Source of the DNA: Streptomyces antimycoticus
GTDB lineage: Bacteria > Actinomycetota > Actinomycetes > Streptomycetales > Streptomycetaceae
Direction of reading: 5' to 3'
Assembly: GCF_005405925.1 (NCBI RefSeq)
Contig: NZ_BJHV01000001.1
Coordinates: forward strand, 4,712,001-4,776,000
DNA length: 64,000 bases
Shown: in pieces, positions 9,960 to 24,605 of the stretch
How the letters are laid out: each line of letters opens with the position of its first letter
How positions within the stretch are numbered: the first letter of the stretch is position 1
Position numbers and translations under genes: made by a program
Notes under the pieces: generated by a model
Databases searched by the model: none
Seen by the model: only the letters and a program-made list of their open reading frames with translations
What the model was told of the DNA's origin: nothing

Positions 9960-11518
9960 TCAGTGGAAGAAGTGGCGCGTGCCCGTGAAGTACATGGTGA
10001 CGCCCGCCTTCTGGGCGGCCTCCACCACCTGCTCGTCACGGACCGAGCCGCCCGGCTGCACCACGGCCGTGACGCCCGCCTCGGCCAGCACCTCGAAGCC
10101 GTCCGGGAACGGGAAGAAGGCGTCGGAGGCGGCGTACGAACCGGCGGCCCGCTCGGCACCGGCCCGCTCGACGGCCAGCTTCGCCGAGTCCACGCGGTTG
10201 ACCTGGCCCATGCCGACGCCGACCGTGGCGCCGCCCTTGGCGAGCAGGATCGCGTTGGACTTCACCGCGCGGCAGGAGCGCCAGGCGAAGGCCAGCTCGG
10301 CGAGGCCGTCGGCGTCCAGCGCCGCGCCCGTGGCGAGGGTCCAGTTGGCCGGGTCGTCGCCCTCGGCCTGGAGGCGGTCCTTGGCCTGCAGCAGCAGGCC
10401 GCCCTCGATGGGGCGCTGCTCGGCGAGGTCCGCCGGCGCGTCCGCGCAGCGCAGCACGCGGATGTTCTTCTTACGGGCCAGCACCTCGACCGCGCCGTCC
10501 TCGTACCCCGGGGCGACGATCACCTCGGTGAAGATCTCGGCGACCTGCTCGGCCATGGCGACCGACACCGGGCGGTTGACGGCGATCACACCGCCGAAGG
10601 CCGACAGCGGGTCGCAGGCGTGCGCCTTACGGTGCGCCTCGGCGACATCCGCCCCGACCGCGATCCCGCACGGGTTGGCGTGCTTGATGATCGCGACACA
10701 GGGCTCGGTGTGGTCGTACGCGGCCCGGCGGGCGGCCTCGGTGTCGGTGTAGTTGTTGAACGACATCTCCTTGCCGTGCAGCTGCTCGGCCTCCGCGAGC
10801 CCCTTACCGCTGCCGTCGGAGTAGAGCGCGGCCGGCTGGTGCGGGTTCTCGCCGTAGCGCAGCACGTTCTTACGGGTGACGGTGGCGCCCAGGAACTCCG
10901 GGAAGGAGGAGTCGTCCGCCACGTAGTCAGCCGCGAACCAGTTGGCCACCGCCACGTCGTACGCCGCCGTGTGCTGGAACGCCTCGGCCGCCAGCCGCTT
11001 GCGCCCCTCCAGGTCGAATCCGCCGTCCGCGGCGGCCTTGAGGACGTCGTCGTACCGCTCGGGGTTGACGACCACGGCCACGGACGGGTGATTCTTGGCG
11101 GCGGCCCGGACCATGGAGGGCCCGCCGATGTCGATCTGCTCCACGCACTCGTCCGGCGAGGCGCCCGAGGCGACCGTCTCGCGGAACGGATAGAGGTTGA
11201 CCACGACCAGCTCGAAGGGCTCCACGCCCAGCTCCTGGAGCTGCGCACGGTGCGAGTCGAGCCGCAGGTCGGCCAGGATGCCCGCGTGGACGCGCGGGTG
11301 CAGCGTCTTGACGCGGCCGTCGAGACACTCGGGGAAGCCGGTCAGCTCCTCGACCTTGGTGACCGGGACGCCCGCGGCGGCGATCTTCGCGGCCGTCGAG
11401 CCGGTCGAGACGAGCTGGACACCCGCCGCGTGCAGCCCTCGGGCCAGCTCCTCGAGACCCGTCTTGTCGTAGACGCTGACCAGCGCGCGGCGGATGGGCC
11501 GCTTGGTACCTTCGGCGG

Positions 11519-11522
<4 letters not shown>
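9960..11522 (-). CDS. purH: Bifunctional AICAR formyltransferase/IMP cyclohydrolase
   Basis: 520 aa. Catalyses the last two steps of IMP synthesis. The N-terminal IMP cyclohydrolase domain (MGS-like fold) shows [18 protein letters not shown] and [16 protein letters not shown] with [13 protein letters not shown]. The C-terminal formyltransferase domain shows [14 protein letters not shown], the catalytic Lys-His in [14 protein letters not shown] and [16 protein letters not shown]. Its GTG start overlaps the purN stop (GTGA), giving translational coupling. Expected full length. Confidence 0.97.
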
Positions 11523-15543
<4,021 letters not shown>

Positions 15544-15725
15544 TCATCCTCACATCAAGGGTTTGGTCGCCGTGTCGCGTCTAGTCCGCTTATGCGTCTT
15601 TTACGGCGCTGTGAGACGAATGGGTGGCTTGCCGATGTCGGCCCCCGGGTATCCGTCGCCCGGGAACGGCGCGGGCCCGCACCACCCAGGGTGGTGCGGG
15701 CCCGTGGCATCGAGCCGTGGCGGCG

Positions 15726-16610
15726 TCAGCCGGCCAGGGCGGCGCGCGCCAGGCGCGCGGTCTCGGACGGGGTCTTGCCGACCTTCACGCCCGCGGCCTC
15801 GAGGGCCTCCTTCTTCGCCTGAGCGGTGCCGGAGGAGCCGGAGACGATGGCACCCGCGTGGCCCATCGTCTTGCCCTCGGGCGCGGTGAAGCCCGCCACA
15901 TAGCCGACGACCGGCTTGGTGACGTTGGCCTTGATGAAGTCCGCGGCCCGCTCCTCGGCGTCGCCGCCGATCTCGCCGATCATGACGATCAGGTCGGTGT
16001 CGGGGTCGGCCTCGAAGGCGGCGAGGGCGTCGATGTGGGTGGTGCCGATGATCGGGTCACCGCCGATGCCCACGCAGGACGAGAAGCCGATGTCCCGCAG
16101 CTCGTACATCATCTGGTAGGTCAGGGTGCCGGACTTCGACACCAGACCGATCCGGCCGGGCTTGGTGATGTCGGCCGGGATGATGCCCGCGTTCGACTGA
16201 CCCGGCGTGATCAGACCCGGGCAGTTCGGGCCGATGATGCGGGTCTTGTTGCCCTTCTTGCCCGCGTAGGCCCAGAAGTTCGCCGAGTCGTGGACGGCGA
16301 TGCCCTCGGTGATCACGACGGCGAGCGGAATCTCGGCGTCGATCGCCTCGATGACCGCGCTCTTGGTGAACTTCTCCGGGACGAAGATGACCGTGACATC
16401 GGCGCCGGTGGCGTCGATGGCCTCCTTGACGGAGCCGAAGACCGGGATCTCGGAGCCGTCGAAGTCCACGGTGGTGCCGGCCTTGCGGGGGTTCACGCCA
16501 CCGACGATGTTGGTGCCCGAGGCAAGCATCCGACGGGTGTGCTTCTGCCCCTCGGACCCGGTCATCCCCTGGACGATGACCTTGCTTTCCTTGGTGAGGA
16601 AGATAGCCAT
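15726..16610 (-). CDS. sucD: Succinyl-CoA ligase alpha subunit
   Basis: 294 aa. With SucC converts succinyl-CoA + ADP/GDP + Pi to succinate + CoA + NTP. Starts [20 protein letters not shown], with the CoA-binding Rossmann region and [10 protein letters not shown]. The phospho-His region is [20 protein letters not shown]. Also visible: [15 protein letters not shown] and [15 protein letters not shown]. Lies 21 bp after sucC on the same strand. Confidence 0.97.
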   Translation of the reverse strand: MAIFLTKESKVIVQGMTGSEGQKHTRRMLASGTNIVGGVNPRKAGTTVDFDGSEIPVFGSVKEAIDATGADVTVIFVPEKFTKSAVIEAIDAEIPLAVVITEGIAVHDSANFWAYAGKKGNKTRIIGPNCPGLITPGQSNAGIIPADITKPGRIGLVSKSGTLTYQMMYELRDIGFSSCVGIGGDPIIGTTHIDALAAFEADPDTDLIVMIGEIGGDAEERAADFIKANVTKPVVGYVAGFTAPEGKTMGHAGAIVSGSSGTAQAKKEALEAAGVKVGKTPSETARLARAALAG

Positions 16611-16631
16611 GGTTTCTGGTGACCTCGTCCC

Positions 16632-17804
16632 TTACTTCGCAGCCAGCTCGGCGGCACGCTCGGCCGCGCCGTCCATGGTGTCCACCTGCTGAACGAGCGG
16701 GTGGTTGGCGTCGGTGAGGATCTTGCGACCCAGCTCCGCGTTGTTGCCGTCGAGGCGCACGACCAGCGGCTTGGAGACGTCCTCGCCCTTGGACTTCAGC
16801 AGCTCCAGGGCCTGGACGATGCCGTTGGCGACGGCGTCACAGGCGGTGATGCCACCGAAGACGTTGACGAAGACCGACTTGACGTCCGGGTCGCCGAGGA
16901 TGATCTCGAGACCGTTGGCCATCACCTCGGCGGAGGCGCCACCACCGATGTCGAGGAAGTTGGCGGGCTTCACATTGCCGTGGTTCTCACCGGCGTAGGC
17001 GACGACGTCGAGGGTCGACATGACCAGACCCGCGCCGTTGCCGATGATGCCGACCTCGCCGTCGAGCTTGACGTAGTTGAGGCCCTTGGCCTTCGCGGCC
17101 GCCTCGAGGGGGTTGGCCGCGGCCTTGTCCTCGAGCGCCTCGTGCTCCGGCTGGCGGAAGGCGGCGTTCTCGTCCAGCGAGACCTTGCCGTCCAGCGCGA
17201 TGATCTTGCCGTCTTCGGTCTTGACCAGCGGGTTGACCTCGACGAGCAGCGCGTCTTCCTGGATGAAGACGACCCACAGCTTCTGCAGGACCTCGACGAC
17301 CTGGTCCGCGATCTCGGCCGGGAACTTCGCGGCGGCGACGATCTCGGCGGCCTTCTCCTGGGTCACACCCTCGATGGCGTCCACCGGGATCTTGGCGAGC
17401 GCCTCGGGGTTCTGCTCCGCGACGACCTCGATCTCCACGCCGCCCTCGACGGAGGCCATGGCGAGGAAAGTGCGGTTGGTGCGGTCCAGCAGGAAGGAGA
17501 CGTAGTACTCCTCCTTGATGTCCGCGGTCTGGGCCAGCATCACCTTGTGGACCGTGTGGCCCTTGATGTCCATGCCCAGGATCTGGCCGGCCTTCTCCAC
17601 GGCGTCGGCCGGGTCGGAGGCCAGCTTGACGCCGCCGGCCTTGCCGCGGCCGCCGACCTTCACCTGCGCCTTGACGACCGCGCGGCCGCCCAGGCGCTCG
17701 GCTACCTCGCGCGCCGCCTCAGGCGTGTCGATGACTTCACCGGCCAGCACCGGTACACCGTGCTTGGCGAAGAGGTCCCTCGCCTGGTATTCGAACAGGT
17801 CCAC
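16632..17804 (-). CDS. sucC: Succinyl-CoA ligase [ADP-forming] beta subunit
   Basis: 390 aa. ATP-grasp subunit of succinyl-CoA synthetase. Starts [19 protein letters not shown] after the initiator. Visible: [20 protein letters not shown] (nucleotide grasp), [30 protein letters not shown] [16 protein letters not shown] and [17 protein letters not shown]. The open frame runs up to 17825, but GTG 17804 is preceded by a GGGACGG box and matches the usual N-terminus. First gene of sucCD. Confidence 0.97.
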   Translation of the reverse strand: MDLFEYQARDLFAKHGVPVLAGEVIDTPEAAREVAERLGGRAVVKAQVKVGGRGKAGGVKLASDPADAVEKAGQILGMDIKGHTVHKVMLAQTADIKEEYYVSFLLDRTNRTFLAMASVEGGVEIEVVAEQNPEALAKIPVDAIEGVTQEKAAEIVAAAKFPAEIADQVVEVLQKLWVVFIQEDALLVEVNPLVKTEDGKIIALDGKVSLDENAAFRQPEHEALEDKAAANPLEAAAKAKGLNYVKLDGEVGIIGNGAGLVMSTLDVVAYAGENHGNVKPANFLDIGGGASAEVMANGLEIILGDPDVKSVFVNVFGGITACDAVANGIVQALELLKSKGEDVSKPLVVRLDGNNAELGRKILTDANHPLVQQVDTMDGAAERAAELAAK

Positions 17805-18141
17805 GCGCGTCCGTCCCTTTTCCATGGATATCGCGGTCGTTATCTGCGCGGGCGTGCCGCGGGGGCAGCGTGAGGACGCGATCTATAACGAGGGCGGCAC
17901 ACGTTCGCCGGGTACGCGGCATGTCCGTCTCGCAGGTTATCTCCGCAGGACGTGCGGCCCTAAATCGCAGATCACACTGGAGCGGTGATTACAGTCACAG
18001 ATCGCGACCGTTTCCATCTATCTCCATACGACAACCGGGCAGCCCCTCCCCAACGAGGGCTGCCCGGTCGATGACGCTCGCCTTACGGTTTTACTGATTT
18101 CCGGCCTTCATAGCGTGACCGCCGTACGCCCGCCGGGGCGA
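17805..18141. other. Upstream region of sucCD
   Basis: 337 bp without a gene. It must hold the sucC promoter and contains the terminator of the next gene at 18035-18067. Confidence 0.5.
18035..18067 (-). terminator. Terminator of the Leu-Pro repeat gene
   Basis: Perfect 11-bp stem CCGGGCAGCCC/GGGCTGCCCGG (18035-18045 with 18057-18067). Confidence 0.85.
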
Positions 18142-19628
18142 TCAGACAGTCGGGAGCGTGCCCGGAACGGTCGGCAGCTGGGCCGGGACGGAGGGCAGGT
18201 CCACCGGAACCTGCGGGAGGTCGGCCGGGAGCTGCGGCAGCTCGGCGGGGAGCTGCGGGAGCTCGGCCGGAACGGTGGGCAGCTCCGCCGGGAGCTGCGA
18301 CAGGTCAGCCGGGAGCTGCGGCAGGTCGGCCGGAACGGTGGGCAGCTCCGCCGGGAGCTGCGGCAGGTCAGCCGGGAGCTGCGGGAGCTCGGCCGGAACG
18401 GTGGGCAGCTCCGCCGGGAGCTGCGGGAGCTCGGCGGGGAGCTGCGGCAGGTCGGCCGGAACGGTCGGCAGGTCGGCGGGCAGGACCGGGAGGGCCGGGA
18501 TGTTGGCGGCGTCGGTCAGGTCGGTGGGCAGCACGGGGAGCAGGCTCAGCGCACCGTCCGTGACGTTCCCCACGGTGGTCTGGGCGTCCGCGACCGTGCC
18601 CAGGGCCAGGTCCTGGGCGAACGGCACGGTGGTGCCCGCCAGGTCCTGCGCGAACGGGATGGCGGTGGACGGCACGCTCACCACGACCGGCACCAGGCGG
18701 TCGACGGTGTCCTGGGCGGCCGGAACCACGTTGGAGACGGTCCCCAGCGCGAAGCCCTGGGCGCTGCCGGTCACGACGCCGACGTACGGGGTGGTGCGGG
18801 CCACGGCGTCGTCGGCCAGCGCGCCGGTGTCACCGACGGTCCGCTGCGCGACCGGGACGACCTTGACCACGATGCGGTGCACGGCGGGCGGCAGCACGTC
18901 CGAGGCCACACCGTCGACGACCGGCTTGGTGGTGGTGCCGACGACACCCTGGACCTTGCCGGTCAGCTCCTCCGGGCGGATACCGGCGCCGGAGAGGCAG
19001 GCGAGCAGGTCATTGACCGAACCCGGGGCGGCGGGCAGCTTCGGGGTGGCGGGGAGCTGGACGGGCAGCTTGCCCGTGACGCCCTCGACGTCCGTCAGCG
19101 AGCCGGTGGGCAGCGTGGAGGTGTCGGGCAGGGTCGGCAGCGAGCCGAGGCCGGGGAGGCTGGGCACCACGCCGGGACCTCGCCGGTGGGCAGGTCAAGG
19201 TCGGTGGTCTTCTTGACGGTCTTCTCGAGGCCCTTGACGGCCTTGTGGGCCTTCTTGACGACCTTGTCCGGCTTGGCGGCGTCGCCGGTAAGGCCGTCGG
19301 TGGTGCCCTCGACGGTCTTGGTGACATCCGAGACCCGCGGCAGGTTGGCGGCGCCGGGGACGCGGTCCCGCACGGGGGCGGTGACGCCGTCCACGGTGGA
19401 GGCGGCGCCGTCCACGGTCTTCTTCGCGGTGTCGGTGACCTTGGAGGTGTCGGCCACACCACCGGTCACGCCGTCGACCGTCTTGGTGAGGCCATCCACG
19501 GTGCTGGTGACACCGTCGGTGGTGGGAACGGCCGGGTTCTCGGCGGCGTTGGCGGCGGCGGAACCGAGGGCCCAGATACCGGTGGCGGCAGCGGCTACGA
19601 GGATGGAGCGGCGAAGGTTGTTGCGCAT
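18142..19628 (-). CDS. Secreted protein with C-terminal Leu-Pro heptad array, frame break
   Basis: About 495 aa after repair. ATG 19628 begins a signal peptide (RRSILVAAAATGIWALGSAA, cleavage near ANA-AE). A Thr/Val/Lys-rich region with repeats of VDGVT follows. At 19172-19176 the frame breaks; one added G gives EVPGVVPSLPGLG and continues into a helical middle domain (AVHRIVVKVVPVAQRTVGDT, VPFAQDLALGTVADAQTTVG). The last about 115 residues are LPxLPAE/LPTVPAD heptads. There is no LPxTG-type sorting signal or membrane anchor, so it is probably fully secreted or wall-trapped. Function unknown. Confidence 0.75.
18145..18486 (-). repeat. 21-bp tandem repeats encoding Leu-Pro heptads
   Basis: About 16 units of 21 bp. 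Translated units alternate LPQLPAE, LPQLPAD and LPTVPAE/D, with LPTVPA recurring about every third unit, giving a 63-bp higher-order pattern. The end of the array degenerates (LPQVPVD, LPSVPAQ, LPTVPGT). Confidence 0.9.
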
Positions 19629-19667
19629 GGTGGAGGAAGTCCTTCGAAGTCAAGAGGGGTGTCGGAC

Positions 19668-19726
19668 GGGCAGACCTGACCCGCCCCCGCGCGGCAGGTC
19701 TCTACAGACGGGGGTGAGGTCTGCCC
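19668..19726 (-). terminator. Hairpin between two secreted-protein genes
   Basis: Arms GGGCAGACCT (19668-19677) and AGGTCTGCCC (19717-19726) pair perfectly. It follows the 19726-20601 gene on the minus strand; the loop is long (39 nt). Confidence 0.6.
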
Positions 19727-20601
19727 TAGCCGGGGAATTCGAGGACTTCGTTGAACCGCTCGCGCGTCGGCGCCGAGCTCTCCGCGCGCACCGTGCCGGG
19801 CTTCAGCCCGAACGACGCCGCGCCGGACGGCGGAAGAGCGGCCTGGGTGTTCCCACCACGGGAAGCGCCGCTGTCGCCGGTGCACTGGTAGGTGGCCCCG
19901 AGCGGGGACCGCGGAAGGGGCAGCGGCGCCGGGGCCCCACCGTCCGGACCGGTGCCGGAGGCTGCCGCCCGGACGACGGGCCCGTGCCCGGCGTGGGAGG
20001 CGGCCGCGTCATGGTGCGTGGTGACGGCCGGGGTGTGGGCCACGGGCCCTATCGGCTTCTCGGCGGCGGGCGCCGCCTTGTGCACGGTCACCGGCTCGGC
20101 CTTGGCCGCGTGGTGCTCGGCGGCCGGGCCGTGGTCCGCCACAGAGCCAGGGGTACCCAGGCCGATGGCGTCACCGAGGCCGACGTCGGGCAGCCGCACC
20201 GGCAGCTCACCGCTCGTGGCGTCGCCGACCAGATCGTCGATCGGCTTGGTGATCTTCTGCGCTTCCCGCTCGATCGGCTCCTGGATGGGCCGCACGGTCT
20301 TCCATACGACGTCCTGTGCCGTGTGAGTGGTGCGCCCCACCACGGGCGGTGCGTGCTGCTCCACCTGCTGCCGCGCCCCCTCGACGCCCGAGGGGTCGAG
20401 CAGCCCGGAGACGGTGGTACGGCCGGCCGACGTGCCGCCGGCAGCGTCCTGTTCGCTCCGATCGGCGGCGTGAGCGCTGCCGCCGAAGAGGAACGCCAGG
20501 GCCAGGAAGCCGCCGAGGAAGAGCGCCGCCAGCAGCGCCCGCCGCGCGGCCACCGTGCGCGGCAGGCGCACGGTGACAGGCATGGCGGACACGACAGACA
20601 C
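19726..20601 (-). CDS. Secreted protein of unknown function
   Basis: About 291 aa from GTG 20601, chosen because GGGAAGG lies 8 nt upstream; ATG 20583 is an alternative. A signal peptide (ARRALLAALFLGGFLALAFL, cleavage near AHA-AD) is followed by an extended polar protein with VVGRTTHTAQDVVWKTVRPI, His/Ala-rich segments and only one evident Cys. No catalytic motif or wall anchor. Same orientation and similar style as the next secreted gene, so the two may be expressed together. Not recognised. Confidence 0.65.
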   Translation of the reverse strand: MSVVSAMPVTVRLPRTVAARRALLAALFLGGFLALAFLFGGSAHAADRSEQDAAGGTSAGRTTVSGLLDPSGVEGARQQVEQHAPPVVGRTTHTAQDVVWKTVRPIQEPIEREAQKITKPIDDLVGDATSGELPVRLPDVGLGDAIGLGTPGSVADHGPAAEHHAAKAEPVTVHKAAPAAEKPIGPVAHTPAVTTHHDAAASHAGHGPVVRAAASGTGPDGGAPAPLPLPRSPLGATYQCTGDSGASRGGNTQAALPPSGAASFGLKPGTVRAESSAPTRERFNEVLEFPG

Positions 20602-20782
20602 GAGCGGGGCCTTCCCTGAGTACGAGGCGTACCTACGAGGCGTACAACGGGCACGTAAGCGTGGCGTATGGCTTTGAGGCCGCACTGAGCAGGACGACAT
20701 CGCCAACCGGATGGCTGGATTCACGTCCTGGGCGACGGGGTTGATCCTTGCACGACCCACAGGGGTCGGCGCAAGCCCTGGA
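20602..20782. other. Intergenic with a short direct repeat
   Basis: 181 bp between the secreted-protein gene and the VWA gene. TACGAGGCGTAC occurs twice in tandem near 20622-20645, upstream of the secreted-protein gene; it could be a regulator site. No gene seen. Confidence 0.4.
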
Positions 20783-22089
20783 TCACTGATGGATCATCAT
20801 GTCCGGTATGGGAAGTTGGCGTCGTTCGATGGCCGCCGCCATCACCTCCGGGAAGAGATCGGGGGTGCAGGCGAAGGCGGGCGCGCCCAGCGCGGCGAGT
20901 GCCGCCGCGTGCTCGCGGTCGTAACTCGGCGCCCCCTCGTCGGACAGCGCGAGCAGCGTCACGAACTGCACCCCGGACGCCTTCATCGCGGCGACCCGCC
21001 CCAGCATCTCCTCGCGTATACCGCCCTCGTAGAGGTCGCTGATGAGGACGACGACGGTGTCGGCGGGCCGGGCAATCTTCGACTGGCAGTAGGCCAGCGC
21101 GCGGTTGATGTCGGTGCCGCCGCCGAGTTGGGTGCCGAAGAGGACGTCCACCGGATCGTCGAGCTCATCGGTCAGATCGACCACGGAGGTGTCGAAGACG
21201 ACCAGCCGGGTGGCGAGGGAACGCATCGAGGCGAGCACGGCGCCGAAGACCGAGGCGTAGACCACGGACGCGGCCATCGACCCCGATTGGTCGACGCACA
21301 GCACCACGTCCTTCTTCACCCCGCGCGCCGCCCGTCCGTATCCGATGAGCCGCTCGGGGACGACCGTACGGTGCTCGGGCAGGTAGTTCTTGAGGTTGGC
21401 CCGGATCGTGCGGTCCCAGTCGATGTCCCGGTGGCGCGGGCGGCTGATCCGGGCGGAGCGGTCGAGCGCTCCGGTGAGGGTGGCGCGGGTGCGGGTGGCC
21501 AGCCGCTTCTCCAGATCCTCGACGACCTTACGGACGACGGCCCGAGCGGTGTTCTTGGTCGTCTCCGGCATCGCCTTGTTGAGGGACAGCAGGGTGCCCA
21601 CGAGGTGGACGTCCGCTTCCACGGCCTCCAGCATCTCCGGCTCCAGCAGCAGAGCGGAGAGCCCCAGCCGGTCGATGGCGTCGCGCTGCATGACCTGGAC
21701 GACGGAGGTGGGGAAGTACGTACGAATGTCGCCGAGCCAGCGGGCCACTTGGGGGGCGGAGCCGCCGAGCCCGCCGGAGCGCGCACCGCTCGCCGTGCCC
21801 TGATGGCCCCCACCGCGGCCGGCGACCGTGCCACCGCCGTGGCCATCACCGCCTCCGGAGCCGTAGAGAGCCTCGAGGGTGCGGTCCATGGCGGTGTCGG
21901 TCCCGTTGAGCGAGCAGCCGGTGCCGTCGGCGCCCTGGCCCCGAGCACCAGCCGCCAGCGCCGCAGCCGTTCCTGATCGCCTTGGCCGCGAGCGGGGTTG
22001 TGGTCGTGGTCGTAGTCATGGTCGGCGTCGCCGTGAAGGCCGGGATCGCCGTGAGGGTTGCCGTCGCCGCGAGGGTCGCCGTGTGTCAT
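20783..22089 (-). CDS. VWA-domain protein of the MoxR cluster, frame break
   Basis: About 435 aa after repair. ATG 22089 overlaps the DUF5682 stop (ATGA). A His/Gly/Asp-rich N-terminus leads to RLRRWRLVLG; one added G in the run at 21939-21942 then gives GCSLNGTDTAMDRTLEALYG, the normal start of this family. The C-terminal von Willebrand A domain has the metal site DQSGSM, the conserved Thr in LGGGTDINRAL and the Asp in LISDLYEGG. MoxR ATPases and VWA proteins work as chaperone-like pairs, so metal-dependent protein binding is the likely role. Last gene of moxR-DUF5682-VWA. Confidence 0.88.
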
Positions 22090-24605
22090 CGGGCTGCCTC
22101 CATGGTGTCGTTACCGTGCGGGTCCGGGTCGAGGCCCAGGAGCAGGCGCACCGTCGGGACGACGGCCGCCGCGCGGTGCGGGTCCAGCCCGGGGCCGAAG
22201 CCGGGTGCGGCGGGGGCGCCTTGACCGCCGGAGTGCCCCTCGGCCGCGGGGCCCCGGCGGACCAGCTCGCCCAGGGTGCGGCGCACGCCCGTGTCGTACC
22301 CGGAGAAGGTGCGCCGCAGCAGGGGCAGGACGTCGGTGAACGCCTCCGCCGGAACGGAGATCAGCCAGCGGTCGACCAGGCCGAGCAGCCGCTCGTCGTG
22401 GACGAGCAGCATGCCGCCGCCCGCACCGCCACCGATGAACCCCTCGATCCAGGAGGCCGCTTCGGGCGGCTCGATGCCGGGCGAGAGCGCGAGCCCCATC
22501 AGTCGGGCCGCCTCGTCCTCGGCGAGCCGGGCGTCGTCCAGCAGCAGCCGCGCGGCGCGGCCCCGGATCAGCCCGGGGGTGGCGGGGGTGCCGTCCCGCC
22601 CGGCGAGGGAGCGCAGCATGGCCGCCCAGCGCTCCCGCAGGCCGCCGGCGGCGCCGGACCCGGCCGCGCGCGGCTGCGGCCGCGCCTCTGCCGCCGGCCA
22701 GGTCTCCGGTTCTGCCCCGGACCCTGCCTCTGGCTGTGTCCCGGTCTCCGACCCGGACTCCGACAGCAGTCCGATCGCCCGGTGCACGGCCTCCATATGG
22801 CCGCGCATCTCGGCGGCGCCGTCGGCGTCGAGGCCGACGCAGGCGGGCGGCAGCCCGACCAGGATCCGCTCGGCCAGCCCCACCGCGACCTCGCCGAGCG
22901 CGGCGGTGTCGGTGCCCCGTACGTCCCCGTAACGCACCGAGCGCACCAAAGCGGGCAGGGCCTGGGCGAGATGGCCGACGTCCGCGTCGAGCGCGGCCCG
23001 GTCGGCGAGCGAGCGCATTACGACGGGAAGGGCCCCGGAGAGCGCGCCGAGCAGACAGCGCTCGGCCAGCTCGGTCACCTCGGCGAGCCCCTTGGCACTC
23101 CGGGCCTCGGTCTCCGCCTTGGCGGTGGCCGCCGACAGCACCGTGGTGCCCCACACCCCGGCTTCGGCGACCCGCACCGACAGCTCCGGCTCCCACCGCA
23201 GCCGCCAGGTCTCCCGGAAGGTGCCGGTGCTGCCGCGGGAGACGGCCGGGCTGCCCCAGTCGACCCCGAGCAGCCGCAGCCGGTGCAGCAGGCGGCTGCG
23301 CCCGGCGTCGGTCTCCTTGCGCAGGTCCAGCTCCAGCTCGCGCTCCAGCGCCTCGGGCTTGAGCCGCAGCGAGCGCTGGGTGCGCGTCAGGTCGCGCTGG
23401 AGCGGCGCCGCCGGAGCCGACTCGGGCACTTCGCCCAGCACATCGCCGACCACCAGCCGGTCCCACACCAGCCCCATCGGCACATCGGAGCCCTCGCACA
23501 GCACCGCCCTTACGGCGTCGAGGGTCTCGGCGAGCCCGGCGAGCGGACGTCCGCGCATGGCCGCCAGCGTTTCGGCGAGCCTTACGGCCTCGATGACATG
23601 GGCCGAGGACACCGCGAAGTCCTCGGCCCGCAGCAGCCCGGCGACCTTGGTGAGCCAGCGCTCGACGGGCCGGTCCGGGGCGTGGAAGAGATGGTCGTAC
23701 CAGCCCGGCGAGGTGATGCCCGCCCCGTATCCGCTGTGCCGGGCCAGCCGCCGGTGCGTCCACGGCACCCAGCTGATCTCGGCCTTGACCTTCGGCAGCC
23801 CCTTGAGGAGCTTGCGGTCGGCGGTCGCGGTGGTCCGCTCCCCCAGCGCCGGTACGTGCCAGGCCCCGCAGACGACGGCGACCTCGTCCCCGAACTCCCG
23901 CCGCGCCTCGCGCAGCCGCAGCCGCATATGGGCCTCGCGCACCGCGTCGTCCTCGTGTCCGCCGTGCCCGTACTCGGCGCGCAGCGCCTCCATGGCCTCC
24001 GCCACGGCCGTGAACGCCTCCGCGCCGCCGGTGCCGCGGTGCTCGATGACGTCTTCCCACCAGCGCTCCGGATCGTCGTATCCGGCCGTCTCGGCGAGAA
24101 CGGACAGCGGATCGACGCGCAGCCGCTCGGCGGAGCCGGCGCCCGGAGCGGCCTGTTCGCCCGGGTCCACCGGTTCGAGCGGGGCGGCCGGGTCGGGCAG
24201 AGCGGCCGGGTCGGGCGGCCCGGCCGGAGCGGGCGCGGCCGCCGAGGTCTGCTTCGCCGACATGGCCAGCGAGTTGGCCGCCGGGAGGTCGATGAACCGT
24301 ACGGGGACCTCGTGGGCCAGCGCCCACTGGATGGCCGCCCACTCCGGGGAGAACCCGGCCAGCGGCCAGAATCCGGCGCGCCCCGGGTCGTCCGCGGCAT
24401 GGGCGAGCAGCGCGACGGGCGGACGCATGTCCTTCTCGGCGGCGAGCCGCACGATCGCGTCCGCCTCCGGCGGCCCCTCGATCAGCACCGCACGCGGTGC
24501 GCACGCCTCCAGCGCCGCCCGCACCGCCCGCGCCGATCCGGGCCCGTGATGGCGCACGCCCAGCAGCAGCGGACCGGCGGTCCGCGCCCGCGGGGCGCCC
24601 GTCAT
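22086..24605 (-). CDS. DUF5682 family protein
   Basis: 839 aa. Starts MTGAPRARTAGPLLLGVRHH; the HHGPGSARAVRAALE and LIEGPPEADAIVRLAAEK motifs and the later VVCGAWHVPAL stretch are typical of DUF5682. These His/Glu motifs recall TraB/EreA-like folds, but that is a loose analogy. The C-terminal half is helical, with an Ala/Pro/Glu-rich insertion. Start and stop overlap both neighbours by 4 nt (ATGA on each side), so the three genes are translationally coupled. Cytoplasmic; function unknown, always linked to MoxR/VWA in streptomycetes as far as I recall. Confidence 0.85.
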   Translation of the reverse strand: MTGAPRARTAGPLLLGVRHHGPGSARAVRAALEACAPRAVLIEGPPEADAIVRLAAEKDMRPPVALLAHAADDPGRAGFWPLAGFSPEWAAIQWALAHEVPVRFIDLPAANSLAMSAKQTSAAAPAPAGPPDPAALPDPAAPLEPVDPGEQAAPGAGSAERLRVDPLSVLAETAGYDDPERWWEDVIEHRGTGGAEAFTAVAEAMEALRAEYGHGGHEDDAVREAHMRLRLREARREFGDEVAVVCGAWHVPALGERTTATADRKLLKGLPKVKAEISWVPWTHRRLARHSGYGAGITSPGWYDHLFHAPDRPVERWLTKVAGLLRAEDFAVSSAHVIEAVRLAETLAAMRGRPLAGLAETLDAVRAVLCEGSDVPMGLVWDRLVVGDVLGEVPESAPAAPLQRDLTRTQRSLRLKPEALERELELDLRKETDAGRSRLLHRLRLLGVDWGSPAVSRGSTGTFRETWRLRWEPELSVRVAEAGVWGTTVLSAATAKAETEARSAKGLAEVTELAERCLLGALSGALPVVMRSLADRAALDADVGHLAQALPALVRSVRYGDVRGTDTAALGEVAVGLAERILVGLPPACVGLDADGAAEMRGHMEAVHRAIGLLSESGSETGTQPEAGSGAEPETWPAAEARPQPRAAGSGAAGGLRERWAAMLRSLAGRDGTPATPGLIRGRAARLLLDDARLAEDEAARLMGLALSPGIEPPEAASWIEGFIGGGAGGGMLLVHDERLLGLVDRWLISVPAEAFTDVLPLLRRTFSGYDTGVRRTLGELVRRGPAAEGHSGGQGAPAAPGFGPGLDPHRAAAVVPTVRLLLGLDPDPHGNDTMEAAR

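Noticed and set aside
18115-20619. Plus-strand frame of over 800 codons antisense to the secreted-protein genes
   Set aside because: Consists of Gly/Arg/Val repeats mirrored from the Leu-Pro array; no start site or domain.
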